A model generated the notes under the pieces. That model saw only the letters and a program-made list of their open reading frames with translations, made no database searches and was not told the DNA's origin. Below, piece after piece: positions 1 through 9,242 of a stretch of DNA of 32,821 bases. Made by a program: the position numbers and the translations under genes. Numbering within the stretch: position 1 is the first letter of the stretch; every line of letters starts with the position of its first letter. Source of the stretch: Acidimicrobiaceae bacterium (lineage in GTDB: Bacteria; Actinomycetota; Acidimicrobiia; Acidimicrobiales; UBA8190); the NCBI GenBank assembly GCA_003151955.1, contig PLZB01000109.1, positions 32,635 to 65,455 of the forward strand. Direction: 5' to 3'.

Positions 1-350
1 GCCTCCGACGGGGGGATCTTCGCCTACGGGGATGCGGGGTTCTTCGGGTCGACGGGGAGCCTGAGCCTGAACCGGCCGGTGGTGGGGATGGCGGCCACAC
101 CGGACGGGCTGGGCTACTGGTTGGTGGCCTCCGACGGGGGGATCTTCGCCTACGGCGACGCCGGTTTCCTCGGTTCCACCGGGGGCGCTCACCTCAACCG
201 GCCCATCGTCCTGATGGCGGCCACCACCGACGGCCGGGGCTACTGGCTGGTGGCGTCCGACGGCGGGATCTTCGCCTACGGGACGGCCGGGTTCTTCGGC
301 TCCGCCGGGGGCTCCAACCTGAATCGGCCCATCGTGGCCATGGCCGACGT
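1..350 (+). repeat. 126-bp in-frame tandem repeat, about 2.8 copies
   Basis: Units begin near positions 1, 127 and 253, each encoding 42 residues with the core [10 protein letters not shown]. The period is exactly 126 bp, so copy-number change keeps the frame. The array runs off the left edge of the window. Third-codon-position differences between copies show it is not a very recent duplication. Confidence 0.85.
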
Positions 351-2664
351 CGGGGCCCCGCCTGTTGACGTCAACGTCCCCACCTTCATCGTCGCCCAGG
401 GCCACGCCGCCCCGGCTGTGGGCGACACCCTCATCGCCACCACCGGGACCTGGCTGGGGGCGCCGAGCCGCTTCACCTTCACCTGGTCGGCCTGCACCGG
501 GTCGGATTGCACCCCCATCGGCGGGGCCGGCGGCTCCCGGTTCGTGGTCACCCCGGCCCAGGCCGGCCAGGGCATCGAGGTGGCCGTGACCGCCTCCAAC
601 GGGGCGGGCACGTCGGCGCTGTCCGCCGTCTCGGGGACCGTCACGTCCCCGCCCGGCCCCGCCGCCACCTGGAGCGATCTCCGGACCGCCTTCGCCGACG
701 GCTCGAACCTGGCCGTGGCCTGCCCCTCGGCCCTGGTGTGCTTCGCCGCCGGTGGGAGCAGCTCCGGTGGCGTGGTACTCGCCACCACCGATGGGGGCAG
801 CACCTGGACGCCGCAGTCCGTCCCGGCCCCCGTCACCGAGCTCGAGGGGGTGGCCTGCGTGTCGACCACGGTGTGCACGGCAGTGGGACGGGGACTCAAC
901 GGCACCGGATCCGGCACCGCCGCGATCGTCGGAACGGCTGACGGCGGCGCCACCTGGACCGGCGAGACCGTTCCGGCCGGCCCGACCCGGCTGGACTCGG
1001 TGGCCTGTCCATCGGCCCTCGACTGCACCGCCGTCGGGAACAACAACACTCAGGACGAGCCCGCCGCGGCCCAGACCACCGACGGGGGAACCACCTGGAC
1101 CGTCAGCACCCCGGAGGCCGGGATCGGCAAGCTCAACTCGGTGGCGTGTCCCGATCCGGTCCACTGTGTGGCCCTGGGCATGACCGACGCCAACGGGAAC
1201 ACCCAGATCCTCGACACCTCCGATTCCGGGACCACCTGGCAGGCCGTCAAGGCCGCCGCCACCGACCAGTTACAGGCCGTCACCTGCACCTCGGTGACGG
1301 CGTGCACGGCCGTGGGCCTGGCGCCGTTCAACGGGGTCATCATCTCCTCCGACAACGCCTTCGCGGCCACACCGACCTGGACGACCCGGGCCAGCCCGAG
1401 CAGCACCGTGTTCATCGGCCTGGCCTGCGTGCCGGGCACCCCCGGCACCTGCACCGCCGTCGGCGAGCACAGCGGCAGCGGGGTGGCCGAGGTCACCACC
1501 GATGACGGCGTGGCCTCGACCTGGACGGCCGAGACCGTCCCAGCCGGCCAGGGTCCCCTGATGGCCGTGGCCTGTCCCAGCACCCTCCGCTGCATCGCTC
1601 CGGGCCAGTCCGGGGTCCTGGGCAACGGCGGGTCGTTCATCGTGGGACCCGGCCCCGGGTCGGTGGGGACCCTGTTCGGGACCTCCGACGGGGGTTCCAC
1701 CTGGACCCGCACGCTGCTCCCCTCCGGGATCAGCACCTGGGGCGGCATCTCCTGCCCCACGGCGATGGTGTGCACGGCCGTGGGCGACGACGACAACGGG
1801 GCCACTGCCATACTCCGCAGTACTGACGGCGGGGCCAGCTGGGCCGGCCAGACCCCTCCGGCCGGGCCAATGGTCCCTCAGCTCCTCGCTTGTGCTTCCG
1901 CCGCCGTCTGTGTGTCCGTCGGCCGGGGTCCCAACGGCTTCGTGGCCATGGACACCTCGGACGGAGGGAGCACGTGGACGGCGGCCGGCCTCCCCGCCGG
2001 CATCGACGACGTCAAGGGTCTGGCGTGCCCGACCGTCTCCCGGTGCTACACACCCAGCTATCAAGCCGCCGGGGGATCAGTCCTGGTCGTGACCACCGAC
2101 GGGGGGATCACGTGGACCGCCACCGGCCCCTTTCGGATCGGGTTCCAGCCCACGGCCATCAGCTGCCCCTCGCCACTCCGGTGCGTGGTGGCTGGCTACG
2201 GCATCGTCGGGAACGCCGGCTACGCCATCAGCGTCGAGGTCACCGACGACGGAGGGGTGACCTGGAAGCAGGGTGGAGTGGACGCCGTGTTCGCCCTGCC
2301 GAACTCCATGTCCTGCCCCTCGGCGGCGGTGTGCATGATCGGGGCCGACAACGCTCCGGCCAGCACGTTGATCCAGACCGTCGACGGCGGAACGACGCTC
2401 TCCACCCTGGCCACCCCGGCCCCGGTCTTCGCCGCCGTGTCCTGTGCCACCACCTCCGACTGCGTCGTCACCGGGGACACCGCCATCGGGACCGGCGTCA
2501 TCCTGGCCACCACCACCAGTGGGTTGTCGTGGACGCCGGCGCTCGTCCCGGCCGGTACGGGCCGGATCCACTCGCTGGACTGCCCCACCCCGGCCCAGTG
2601 CCTGGCGCTCAGCGTCGGTCCCACCGGCGCCTCCATCCTCGGGACGGCGGGAACCGGGCCGTAA
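1..2664 (+). CDS. Secreted repeat protein with Asp-box beta-propeller repeats, 5'-partial
   Basis: The reading frame is open from the first base, so the N-terminus and any signal peptide lie outside the window; 887 codons are present. The first ~115 residues are three tandem 42-residue units with the core [18 protein letters not shown], a repeat common in secreted proteins of Acidimicrobiales. An Ig-like stretch follows (about residues 120-220). The rest is about 14 repeats of ~45-50 residues, each with a Cys pair (pattern VACPSxxxCxAVG) and most with an Asp-box-like TTDGGxTW turn, as in BNR/sialidase and Ycf48-type propellers. Fourteen repeats would fit two seven-bladed propellers, and each Cys pair could form a within-blade disulfide outside the cell; both points are inference. 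No catalytic residues were recognised, so a surface binding or adhesion role is more likely than an enzyme. The domain class is fairly sure; the function is unknown. Confidence 0.85.
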   Translation, partial: ASDGGIFAYGDAGFFGSTGSLSLNRPVVGMAATPDGLGYWLVASDGGIFAYGDAGFLGSTGGAHLNRPIVLMAATTDGRGYWLVASDGGIFAYGTAGFFGSAGGSNLNRPIVAMADVGAPPVDVNVPTFIVAQGHAAPAVGDTLIATTGTWLGAPSRFTFTWSACTGSDCTPIGGAGGSRFVVTPAQAGQGIEVAVTASNGAGTSALSAVSGTVTSPPGPAATWSDLRTAFADGSNLAVACPSALVCFAAGGSSSGGVVLATTDGGSTWTPQSVPAPVTELEGVACVSTTVCTAVGRGLNGTGSGTAAIVGTADGGATWTGETVPAGPTRLDSVACPSALDCTAVGNNNTQDEPAAAQTTDGGTTWTVSTPEAGIGKLNSVACPDPVHCVALGMTDANGNTQILDTSDSGTTWQAVKAAATDQLQAVTCTSVTACTAVGLAPFNGVIISSDNAFAATPTWTTRASPSSTVFIGLACVPGTPGTCTAVGEHSGSGVAEVTTDDGVASTWTAETVPAGQGPLMAVACPSTLRCIAPGQSGVLGNGGSFIVGPGPGSVGTLFGTSDGGSTWTRTLLPSGISTWGGISCPTAMVCTAVGDDDNGATAILRSTDGGASWAGQTPPAGPMVPQLLACASAAVCVSVGRGPNGFVAMDTSDGGSTWTAAGLPAGIDDVKGLACPTVSRCYTPSYQAAGGSVLVVTTDGGITWTATGPFRIGFQPTAISCPSPLRCVVAGYGIVGNAGYAISVEVTDDGGVTWKQGGVDAVFALPNSMSCPSAAVCMIGADNAPASTLIQTVDGGTTLSTLATPAPVFAAVSCATTSDCVVTGDTAIGTGVILATTTSGLSWTPALVPAGTGRIHSLDCPTPAQCLALSVGPTGASILGTAGTGP

Positions 2665-2730
2665 CGGAGTCCAACCGTTCCGCCGATACGGGGAGCCAAC
2701 TGCCCGGAGTGCAGGCAGATGCGGTCACAG

Positions 2731-2763
2731 GGGTCGTATGGACCCGTATCTGCGTTGTAGGGT
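2731..2763 (+). promoter_or_regulatory. Operator-like palindrome and leaderless promoter of the molybdate operon
   Basis: GGGTC-GTATG-GACCC at 2731-2745 is a perfect inverted repeat with 5-bp arms. CGTAT also recurs 10 bp apart (2735 and 2745), about one helical turn. A TAGGGT -10 box lies at 2758-2763, with 8 nt to the ATG at 2772, which fits a leaderless mRNA. The palindrome falls where the -35 region should be, so autoregulation by the HTH-Mop protein encoded next is plausible but inferred. Confidence 0.5.
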
Positions 2764-2771
2764 TCCCGGCC

Positions 2772-3170
2772 ATGGAGACCTACGGAACGGGCGAGGCGGC
2801 CGAGCTCCTCGGGGTCAGCACCGACACCGTGGGGCGCTGGATCGACTCGGGGAAGCTGAGGGCCACCAGGACAGCGGGAGGTCGGCGGGTCATCGAGGGG
2901 GCCGACCTGGCCGAGCTGGCCCGGTCCGTGGCCACCACCCAGGTCCCCCCGGCCGTGGCCTCGGCCTCGGCCCGGAACCGGTTCGTCGGGATCGTCACCT
3001 CCGTCGTGACCGACACCGTCATGGCCCAGGTCGAGATGGTGGCCGGCCGCCACCGGATCGTCTCCCTCATGAGCCGGGAGGCCGTCGACGAGCTCGGCCT
3101 CGCCCCCGGCTCCCTGGCCGTGGCCTCCGTCAAGGCCACCAACGTCGTGGTGGAGGTCCCCGTCCGGTGA
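2772..3170 (+). CDS. HTH regulator with Mop/TOBE oxyanion-binding domain
   Basis: This 132-residue protein has two parts. Residues 1-50 form a MerR/excisionase-type helix-turn-helix (TGEAAELLGVSTDTVGRWI, then the wing GGRRVIEG). Residues ~68-132 form one Mop/TOBE domain (NRFVGIVTSVVTDTVMAQVEM ... VVVEV), the fold that binds molybdate or tungstate. Small HTH-Mop proteins are typical partners of molybdate transporters, and the next two genes are exactly that. It probably senses cytoplasmic oxyanion and controls the operon, acting like ModE with a different HTH. The ATG at 2772 is chosen because the HTH begins right after it and a -10 box sits 8 nt upstream. Its stop overlaps the next start as GTGA. 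Family assignment is confident; ligand and target are inferred from context. Confidence 0.88.
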   Translation: METYGTGEAAELLGVSTDTVGRWIDSGKLRATRTAGGRRVIEGADLAELARSVATTQVPPAVASASARNRFVGIVTSVVTDTVMAQVEMVAGRHRIVSLMSREAVDELGLAPGSLAVASVKATNVVVEVPVR

Positions 3171-4069
3171 GGGCATCCACCCGGACGGCTGTCGGCCTCC
3201 TGGCCGCCCTGGCCCTCCTGACCGCGGCCTGCAGCTCGAATTCCTCGTCGTCGGTGGCCGTCACCACCACGGCCCCCCCGGACCGGGGGCCGGTCGACGT
3301 CCTCTACGCAGGCTCGCTCACCACGGCCATGGAGAACGACATCGGCCCGGCCTTCACCAAGGCGACCGGGTACCGGTTCAGCGGCTACGGGGCCGGGTCG
3401 ACGGCGCTGGCCTCGGCCATCACCGGGAAGGTCCGCCAGGGGGACGTCTTCATCAGCGCCAGCCCCGCCGTGAACGCCACCCTGGAGGGGGCGGCCAACG
3501 GGAGCTGGGTCTCCTGGTACGCAGCCTTCGCCACCGCCCCCCTCGTCCTCGGCTACAACCCCACGAGCAGCTTCGCCGCCGACCTGAAGACGACCCCCTG
3601 GTACCAGGTCGTGACCCGACCCGGGTTCCTCCTGGGCCGGACCGACCCCGTCCTCGACCCCAAGGGGAAGCTGACCGCCACCGCCATCACCGACACGGTC
3701 ACCTCCACCGGGGACAGCGCCCTCCTGAAGCTGCTCCAGGGGACGGCCGGGGTCTTCCCCGAGGAGACCCTTGTGGGCCGGCTCCAGGCCGGCCAGCTCG
3801 ACGCCGGCTTCTTCTACGCCAACGAGGCCAAGGCGGCCGGGATCCCCAACGTGCCCCTGGGGACGGTGTCGCTCTCCGCCACCTTCACCGTCACCGTCCT
3901 GGCCGGCGCCCCGCACGAGGCCGGGGCCGAGGCCTTCGTGGCCTACCTCCTGGGGACGGCCGACGGGAAGGCCGAGCTCGGCGCCGAGGGGCTGGCCCTG
4001 GTCACCCCTCCCACCGTCTCCGGCACCGGGGTCCCGGCCTCGCTGACCCCGGTCCTCGGGACGTCGTGA
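3167..4069 (+). CDS. modA: Molybdate/tungstate ABC transporter substrate-binding lipoprotein (ModA/WtpA type)
   Basis: This 300-residue protein starts at GTG 3167, overlapping the previous stop by 4 bp, with GGAGG about 10 nt upstream. It has a lipoprotein signal peptide with lipobox TAAC (Cys22) and a Ser-rich linker. The binding fold shows VLYAGSLTTAMENDIGPAF, YGAGSTALA and DVFISASPAVN. These are the oxyanion-contact segments of the ModA/WtpA family, with AGSL and GAGS supplying Ser residues. A later segment (AGQLDAGFFYANEAKAAGI) matches the family's second lobe. The pattern looks nearer to the archaeal WtpA/ModA branch than to E. coli ModA, so tungstate is as likely as molybdate. It would deliver substrate outside the membrane to the fused permease-ATPase encoded next. 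Oxyanion import is well supported; the exact metal is not. Confidence 0.88.
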   Translation: MRASTRTAVGLLAALALLTAACSSNSSSSVAVTTTAPPDRGPVDVLYAGSLTTAMENDIGPAFTKATGYRFSGYGAGSTALASAITGKVRQGDVFISASPAVNATLEGAANGSWVSWYAAFATAPLVLGYNPTSSFAADLKTTPWYQVVTRPGFLLGRTDPVLDPKGKLTATAITDTVTSTGDSALLKLLQGTAGVFPEETLVGRLQAGQLDAGFFYANEAKAAGIPNVPLGTVSLSATFTVTVLAGAPHEAGAEAFVAYLLGTADGKAELGAEGLALVTPPTVSGTGVPASLTPVLGTS

Positions 4070-5811
4070 CCGGCAGGCCGGCCCGGTCGCCCCTGCCCTG
4101 GCTGGGGGGGATCCTGGTCATCGGCCTCCTGGCCCCGATCCTCGCCCTCGGGGTCCACCTCCTGACCGGGCCGAGCACGGGCTTCTCCACCCCGGGTCTG
4201 GGCGGGGCCCTGGTCGTCTCCCTGGAGACCGCCACCGTGGCGGCCGCGGTCGTCGCCCTCCTCGGGATCCCCCTGGCCTCGGCCCTGGCCTCCTCCCGGG
4301 GTCGGCTGGCCACCGTGGTTGGGGCGGCCGTCCAGCTCCCCCTGGCCCTCCCCCCCCTCATGAGCGGGATCCTCCTCCTGGCCCTCGTCGGTCCCGAGAC
4401 CCCCCTGGGCCGGTTCACCGGGGGTCGGCTCACCGACACCATGGCCGGGATCGTGATCGCCCAGGTCTTCGTCTCGGCCCCTTTCCTCGTCATCGCGGCC
4501 CGGAGCGCCTTTGCCGCCGTCGACCCCACCCTCATCGACGTGGCCGCCACCCTCGGACTCGGGCCCCTCGAAAGGTTCCGCCGGATCAGCATCCCCCTGG
4601 CCCGATCGGGGATCGGGGCCGGGCTCCTCCTGGCCTGGCTCCGGGCCTTCGGCGAGTTCGGGGCCACCGTCATCGTCGCCTACCACCCCTACTCCCTCCC
4701 CGTCTTCACCTACGTCCAGTTCTCCGGGACCGGCCTGGCCCGGACCGCCGCCCCCGCCGCCCTGGCCGTCGCTGTGGCCCTGGTCCTGCTCCTCCTGGTC
4801 CCGGCCGCCCTGGGTCGGGTCCGGCTCCCCCGTCGGGGCCGGGCCGACCGGCCCGCCCCGGTCGGACCCCCCGACCGGGATGCCCTCCCCCTCGCATTCG
4901 ACCTCAGCTACCGGCTCGGGACCTTCGACCTCGCCATCGGGACCCCGGCCCCCACCACCCGGCTGGCCCTCCTCGGCCCCTCGGGGGCGGGCAAGACCAC
5001 CGTCCTCCGGCTCCTGGCCGGGCTCCTCGACAACGGGGCCGGGTCGGTCTCCCTCGGGACCCGGGCGCTCGGGGCGCTCCCCCCCGAGACCCGCCGGGTG
5101 GGCTACGTCCCCCAGGACGCCGGCCTCTTCCCCCACCTGACCGTCTGGGCCCAGGTCACCCTCGGTCCCGGCGCCGACCCGGCCCGGGCCGTCCACTGGC
5201 TGTCGTCCCTCGGCCTCGATGGCCTCGAGGACAGGCGACCCGTCGAGCTCTCCGGGGGGCAGCGCCAGCGGGTGGCCCTGGCCCGGGCCCTGGCCCGGGA
5301 CCCCGAGGTCCTCCTCCTCGACGAGCCCTTCTCCTCCCTCGACGCCCCCGTCCGGGCCCGGCTCCGGCGGGACCTCCGGCGGGTTCTCCCGACGGCCGGG
5401 GTGGCCTCCGTCCTCGTCACCCACGATCCCGAGGATGCCGCCTACCTGGCCGACGACCTCCTCGTCGTCGACGAGGGCCGTCTGGCCCAGGGCGGGTCCC
5501 GGTCGGCCGTCCTGGCCGCCCCGGCCGGCCCGACCGTGGCCCGGCTCCTCGGCCTCGAGAACGTCGCCACCGACGGCGGGTCCGGCTGGTGGCAGATCGA
5601 TCCCGAGGACGTGTCGGTGGGGGAGTCCGGGGCCCTGGCCGCCACCGTCCTCGACCGGGTCGACCTGGGTCGGCGCCGCGAGCTCCTCCTCCGGCTCGAC
5701 GACGGCTCCGAGCTCCTGGCCCGGACGGCGGCCCCCTTCTCGACCGGGGACCGCTGCCGGGTCGACCTCCCCGCCGACCGGGTCCGGACGGCCGGGGGAA
5801 CGGTGCCTTAG
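4066..5811 (+). CDS. modBC: Fused molybdate/tungstate ABC permease-ATPase (ModB-ModC)
   Basis: One 581-residue chain joins two normally separate subunits. Residues ~1-260 are an integral-membrane permease with an EAA-type coupling loop at ~160-185 (AATLGLGPLERFRRISIPL) followed by FGEFGATVIVAY. Residues ~275-500 are the ATPase: Walker A GPSGAGKTT (~303), Q-loop VPQDAGLF, signature LSGGQRQRVALARAL (~395), Walker B VLLLDEPFSSLD (~416) and H-loop VTHDPEDA (~451). Residues ~525-580 form a TOBE/Mop-like regulatory end. All catalytic elements are intact. Start GTG 4066 overlaps the modA stop (GTGA), so expression should be coupled. The dimer would carry two permease and two ATPase halves, with the ratio fixed at 1:1 by the fusion. 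The stop TAG at 5809 is also the start of the next gene's -10 box. Substrate is inferred from the neighbours and the TOBE end. Confidence 0.9.
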   Translation: MTGRPARSPLPWLGGILVIGLLAPILALGVHLLTGPSTGFSTPGLGGALVVSLETATVAAAVVALLGIPLASALASSRGRLATVVGAAVQLPLALPPLMSGILLLALVGPETPLGRFTGGRLTDTMAGIVIAQVFVSAPFLVIAARSAFAAVDPTLIDVAATLGLGPLERFRRISIPLARSGIGAGLLLAWLRAFGEFGATVIVAYHPYSLPVFTYVQFSGTGLARTAAPAALAVAVALVLLLLVPAALGRVRLPRRGRADRPAPVGPPDRDALPLAFDLSYRLGTFDLAIGTPAPTTRLALLGPSGAGKTTVLRLLAGLLDNGAGSVSLGTRALGALPPETRRVGYVPQDAGLFPHLTVWAQVTLGPGADPARAVHWLSSLGLDGLEDRRPVELSGGQRQRVALARALARDPEVLLLDEPFSSLDAPVRARLRRDLRRVLPTAGVASVLVTHDPEDAAYLADDLLVVDEGRLAQGGSRSAVLAAPAGPTVARLLGLENVATDGGSGWWQIDPEDVSVGESGALAATVLDRVDLGRRRELLLRLDDGSELLARTAAPFSTGDRCRVDLPADRVRTAGGTVP

Positions 5812-5814
5812 GGT
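5809..5814 (+). promoter_or_regulatory. TAGGGT -10 box of the MMPL gene
   Basis: TAGGGT ends 7 nt before the GTG at 5822, which places transcription initiation at or next to the start codon. The first three bases are the TAG stop of the upstream ABC gene. No clear -35 is visible. Confidence 0.5.
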
Positions 5815-5821
5815 CAGCTCT

Positions 5822-8080
5822 GTGTTCGAGGCCGTCGGGAGGTTCGCGGTCCGGGCCCGGTGGGCTGTCGTGGTGGGCTGGCTGGTCCTGACGGCGGCCG
5901 CCGTGGCCTTCCTCCCCTCCCTCGGCAGCGTCATCCGCAACGACAACGTCGCCTTCCTTCCCCCCGACGCCCCCAGCGTCCTGGCCGCCGGGATGGCCGC
6001 CCCCTTCGCCTCGCCCACCGGCTCGACCGGGATCCTGGTCCTGTCCCGATCGGGCGGGGCCGTCACCGCCGCCGACGAGGCCGCCGCCGGCCGTCTCGCC
6101 GTCGCCGCCGGCCGGGTCCCCCACGTCTCGGCCGTCTCGGCCGGAGCCGTCTCGGGCGATCGGCGGGCCCTCTCCCTCGTCGTCACCTTCGACCCCACCA
6201 CGCTCGGGGGTGGGCCCGTCGGCAGGCAGTCGGTCGACGCCGTCCGGGCCACCTTCCCGTCCGCCACCGGGGCCGACGGCGGCCTCGAGGCGGAGCTGAC
6301 CGGGTCCCTCCCCATCCTGGTGGACCAGCAGGGAGCCGCTGCCCACACCGCCGGGACGGTCCAGCTCGTCTCGGCCGCCCTCATCATCCTCCTCCTGATC
6401 CTGGCCTTCCGCTCCTTCCTGGCCCCCCTCGTGACCCTGGCCCCCGCCGTCGTGTCCCTGACCCTGGCCGGGCCCCTCATCGCCGAGTCCACCCACCTCG
6501 GCGTCCAGATCTCCTCCCTCCTCCAGCTCCTCCTCACCGCCCTCGTCCTCGGGGCCGGCACCGACTACGGCCTCTTCCTCCTCTACCGCTACCGGGAGCA
6601 GCTCGGCCTGGGCCTCGAGCCCGCCGATGCCGTCGTGGCCGCCCTGGGCCGGGTCGGGGTCTCGATCGCCTTCTCCGCCGCCACCGTCATCGCCGCCCTC
6701 CTGAGCCTGCTGCTGGCCGGCTTCGGCCTCTACCGGGGGGTCGGTCCCGGCCTGGCCGTCGGCGTCGCCGTCGTCCTCCTGGTCGAGCTGACCCTCTTCC
6801 CCGCTCTCCTCGCCATCTTCGGCCGGGCTGTCTTCTGGCCCTCGGCGCCCCGGCCGGGCCGGGCCCGGACCGGCCTCTGGGGGGCCATCGCCGTCCGGGT
6901 CACCCGCCGGCCCGGCACCGCCCTCGCCGTCGGGGTCGTCCTCCTCGGGGGGCTCTCCCTGCTCCTCGTCGACTACGCCCCCTCCGGCTTCAACCCGGGC
7001 GGGGCCATCGCCGGCTCCGACTCCGGGGCCGGGGAGGCCGTCTTCGAGGCCCACTTCGGGATCCCCCTCGACGCCACGGGCCTCCTCTTCACCTTCACCG
7101 GCTCCGTCTGGACCCATCCCCAGGTCCTGGTCCCGGCCGACGACGACCTCCTGCGGACCGGGCAGTTCACCTCGGTGACGGGGGTCCTCGACGGGGGCGG
7201 CTTCCTCTCCCCCTCCCTCATCGCCGCCGCCTACCGCCGGCTGGGCCCGCCCCAGGACCTCCCCCTCGTCCCCCCGGCCCACAGCGCCCTGACCGGGTCC
7301 CGCTACAACGCCTACCGGGCCCTGGCCGGCTTCGTCAGCGCCGACGGGAGGACCGTCCTCTTCCAGGTCACCCTCACCGCCGGATCCCCGGGGTCGACCG
7401 CCGCCCTCCAGGGCGTCCCTGCCGTCCGCCGGGCCGTCGCCGCCGTGGCCGCGGAGCTCGGGGCCGACGGGGCCGGGGTGGCCGGCCAGGCTCCCGGCGC
7501 CGCTGACGTCAGTGCCGTCTCCACCCGGGACGTGGTCCGGATCGTCCCCGTCGTCCTCCTGGTCCTGGCCCTCCTCCTGGCCCTGGTCCTGCGGAGCCTG
7601 GTGGCCCCCGTCTACCTCGTCCTGAGCGTGGCCCTCTCCTACCTGGCCGCCCTCGGGCTGGCGGTGGGGGTCTTCGTGGTGGCCGGCCACCAGCTCGGGG
7701 TCAACTTCACCCTCCCCTTCTTCCTCTTCGTCTTCGTCATGGCCCTGGGGGAGGACTACAACATCCTCGTCATGAGCCGGATCCGGGAGGAGGCCGACCG
7801 GCTCCCGCCCCGGGACGCCGTCGCCGCCGCCCTGGCCTCGACGGGCACCACCGTCACCACCGCCGGCCTGATCCTGGCCGGCACCTTCGGGGTGCTGGCC
7901 CTCACCACCTCGGGGCAGGTCCGCCAGATCGGAACCGGTCTCTCCCTCGGGATCCTGATCGACACCTTCATCGTCCGCACCCTCCTCGTCCCCTCGGCCG
8001 CCGCCCTCCTGGGCCGCTGGAACTGGTGGCCCGGATCGGGCTTCCGGCTCCGGCCCGGCGGGGAGGACCGGACGACCTGA
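5822..8080 (+). CDS. MMPL/RND family transporter
   Basis: The 752-residue protein has the MmpL layout: an N-terminal membrane helix ([19 protein letters not shown]), a large extracytoplasmic domain, five helices, a second extracytoplasmic domain and a final helix block. The two proton-relay Asp-Tyr pairs of the family are present: [13 protein letters not shown] (~residue 247) and [13 protein letters not shown] (~residue 644). Their positions are close to those known in mycobacterial MmpL3. Such proteins use the proton gradient to export lipids or other hydrophobic compounds to the envelope. The start is GTG 5822, because the hydrophobic first helix follows and the -10 box lies 7 nt upstream; the frame stays open much further upstream, but that part overlaps the ABC gene. 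No MmpS or lipid-synthesis gene adjoins, so the substrate is unknown. Confidence 0.88.
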   Translation: MFEAVGRFAVRARWAVVVGWLVLTAAAVAFLPSLGSVIRNDNVAFLPPDAPSVLAAGMAAPFASPTGSTGILVLSRSGGAVTAADEAAAGRLAVAAGRVPHVSAVSAGAVSGDRRALSLVVTFDPTTLGGGPVGRQSVDAVRATFPSATGADGGLEAELTGSLPILVDQQGAAAHTAGTVQLVSAALIILLLILAFRSFLAPLVTLAPAVVSLTLAGPLIAESTHLGVQISSLLQLLLTALVLGAGTDYGLFLLYRYREQLGLGLEPADAVVAALGRVGVSIAFSAATVIAALLSLLLAGFGLYRGVGPGLAVGVAVVLLVELTLFPALLAIFGRAVFWPSAPRPGRARTGLWGAIAVRVTRRPGTALAVGVVLLGGLSLLLVDYAPSGFNPGGAIAGSDSGAGEAVFEAHFGIPLDATGLLFTFTGSVWTHPQVLVPADDDLLRTGQFTSVTGVLDGGGFLSPSLIAAAYRRLGPPQDLPLVPPAHSALTGSRYNAYRALAGFVSADGRTVLFQVTLTAGSPGSTAALQGVPAVRRAVAAVAAELGADGAGVAGQAPGAADVSAVSTRDVVRIVPVVLLVLALLLALVLRSLVAPVYLVLSVALSYLAALGLAVGVFVVAGHQLGVNFTLPFFLFVFVMALGEDYNILVMSRIREEADRLPPRDAVAAALASTGTTVTTAGLILAGTFGVLALTTSGQVRQIGTGLSLGILIDTFIVRTLLVPSAAALLGRWNWWPGSGFRLRPGGEDRTT

Positions 8081-8096
8081 CCGGGCCGACGCCGTG

Positions 8097-8135
8097 TACG
8101 GTCTGCCCCGACCCGGAGGCGAGCGTCCAGGAGGT
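8097..8135 (+). promoter_or_regulatory. Promoter -10 box and Shine-Dalgarno site of mscR
   Basis: TACGGT (8097-8102) is a -10 candidate, giving a leader of about 33 nt. AGGAGGT (8129-8135) stands 6 nt before the GTG at 8142. Unlike many neighbours, this gene is leadered, and the Shine-Dalgarno site decides the start. Confidence 0.55.
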
Positions 8136-8141
8136 GGCCCG

Positions 8142-9230
8142 GTGTCCCAGACGGTGCGAGGCGTGGTGGCAGGAGCCCGGGGGAAGCCGGTCTCGATCGA
8201 GGAGATCGTCGTCCCCGACCCCGGCCCGGGGGAGGCGCTGGTGGCCGTGGCCGCCTGCGGGGTCTGCCACACCGACCTCCACTACCGGGAGGGGGCCATC
8301 AACGACGACTTCCCCTTCCTCCTCGGCCACGAGGCGGCCGGGAAGGTCGAGTCGGTGGGGGAGGGGGTCACCGACCTCGGCCCCGGCGACTTCGTCGTCC
8401 TGGCCTGGCGGGCCCCCTGCGGCCGGTGCCGGTCCTGCCGGCGGGGGCGGCCCTGGTACTGCTTCGACAGCGCCAACGCGGCCCAGCCCATGACCCTGGC
8501 CGACGGCACCCCCCTCAGCCCCGCCCTCGGGATCGGGGCCTTCGCCGAGAAGACCCTGGTGGCGGCGGGCCAGGCCGTGAAGGTCGACCCCCGGGCCCGG
8601 CCCGAGGCGGCCGGCCTCATCGGCTGCGGGGTCATGGCCGGGTTCGGGGCCGCCGTCAACACCGGGGGGGTCACCCGGGGCGACTCCGTGGCCGTCATCG
8701 GCTGCGGCGGGGTCGGGAACGCGGCGATCGCCGGGGCCACCCTGGCCGGGGCCCGGATGGTCATCGCCGTCGACATCGACCCCCGGAAGCTCGACTGGGC
8801 CCGGGGCTTCGGAGCCACCCACACCGTCGACGCCTCGGCCGGGGACCCCGTCGAGGCCATCCGGGAGCTGACCGACGGTTTCGGGGCCGACGTCGTCATC
8901 GAGGCCGTGGGCCGGCCGGAGACCTACCGCCAGGCCTTCGAGGCCCGGGACCACGCCGGGACCCTGGTCCAGGTCGGGGTGCCCGACCCCACCATGACCA
9001 TCGAGCTCCCCCTCATCGACCTCTTCGGCCGGGGCGGGGCCCTCAAGTCCTCCTGGTACGGCGACTGCCTCCCCAGCCGGGACTTCCCCATGCTCATCGA
9101 CCTCTACCTGAGCGGCCGCCTCGACCTCGACGGCTTCGTCTCGGAGACCATCGGCCTCGACGACGTCGAGGAGGCCTTCGCCCGGATGGGCCGGGGCGAG
9201 GTCCTCCGCTCCGTCGTCACCTTCGCCTGA
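8142..9230 (+). CDS. mscR: S-(hydroxymethyl)mycothiol dehydrogenase (mycothiol-dependent formaldehyde dehydrogenase)
   Basis: This 362-residue zinc-dependent medium-chain dehydrogenase oxidises the formaldehyde-mycothiol adduct with NAD in the cytoplasm, part of formaldehyde and S-nitrosomycothiol detoxification. The opening [17 protein letters not shown] and whole-length resemblance to Rv2259-type MscR identify it. Catalytic zinc ligands visible are Cys42 (CGVCHTD), His63-Glu64 (GHEAAG) and the Cys of LIGCGVMAG. Structural zinc ligands are Cys93, 96, 99 and 107. The dinucleotide motif is VIGCGGVG, and [21 protein letters not shown] near the C-terminus is characteristic. GTG 8142 is chosen from the Shine-Dalgarno site and family length. 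The metallo-beta-lactamase-fold hydrolase that often follows mscR is absent; a convergent surface-protein gene takes that place. It implies that the organism makes mycothiol. Confidence 0.93.
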   Translation: MSQTVRGVVAGARGKPVSIEEIVVPDPGPGEALVAVAACGVCHTDLHYREGAINDDFPFLLGHEAAGKVESVGEGVTDLGPGDFVVLAWRAPCGRCRSCRRGRPWYCFDSANAAQPMTLADGTPLSPALGIGAFAEKTLVAAGQAVKVDPRARPEAAGLIGCGVMAGFGAAVNTGGVTRGDSVAVIGCGGVGNAAIAGATLAGARMVIAVDIDPRKLDWARGFGATHTVDASAGDPVEAIRELTDGFGADVVIEAVGRPETYRQAFEARDHAGTLVQVGVPDPTMTIELPLIDLFGRGGALKSSWYGDCLPSRDFPMLIDLYLSGRLDLDGFVSETIGLDDVEEAFARMGRGEVLRSVVTFA

Positions 9231-9242
9231 GGACGGCCCCGG

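Noticed and set aside
1..350. Regular repeats that might be a CRISPR array
   Set aside because: The 126-bp units are contiguous, coding and in frame, with no short repeats alternating with unique spacers.
3943..8272. Very long open frames on the minus strand (over 870 codons) opposite the ABC and MMPL genes
   Set aside because: Translations are Gly/Pro/Arg/Glu-rich without domains. They are GC-bias shadows of well-recognised plus-strand genes.
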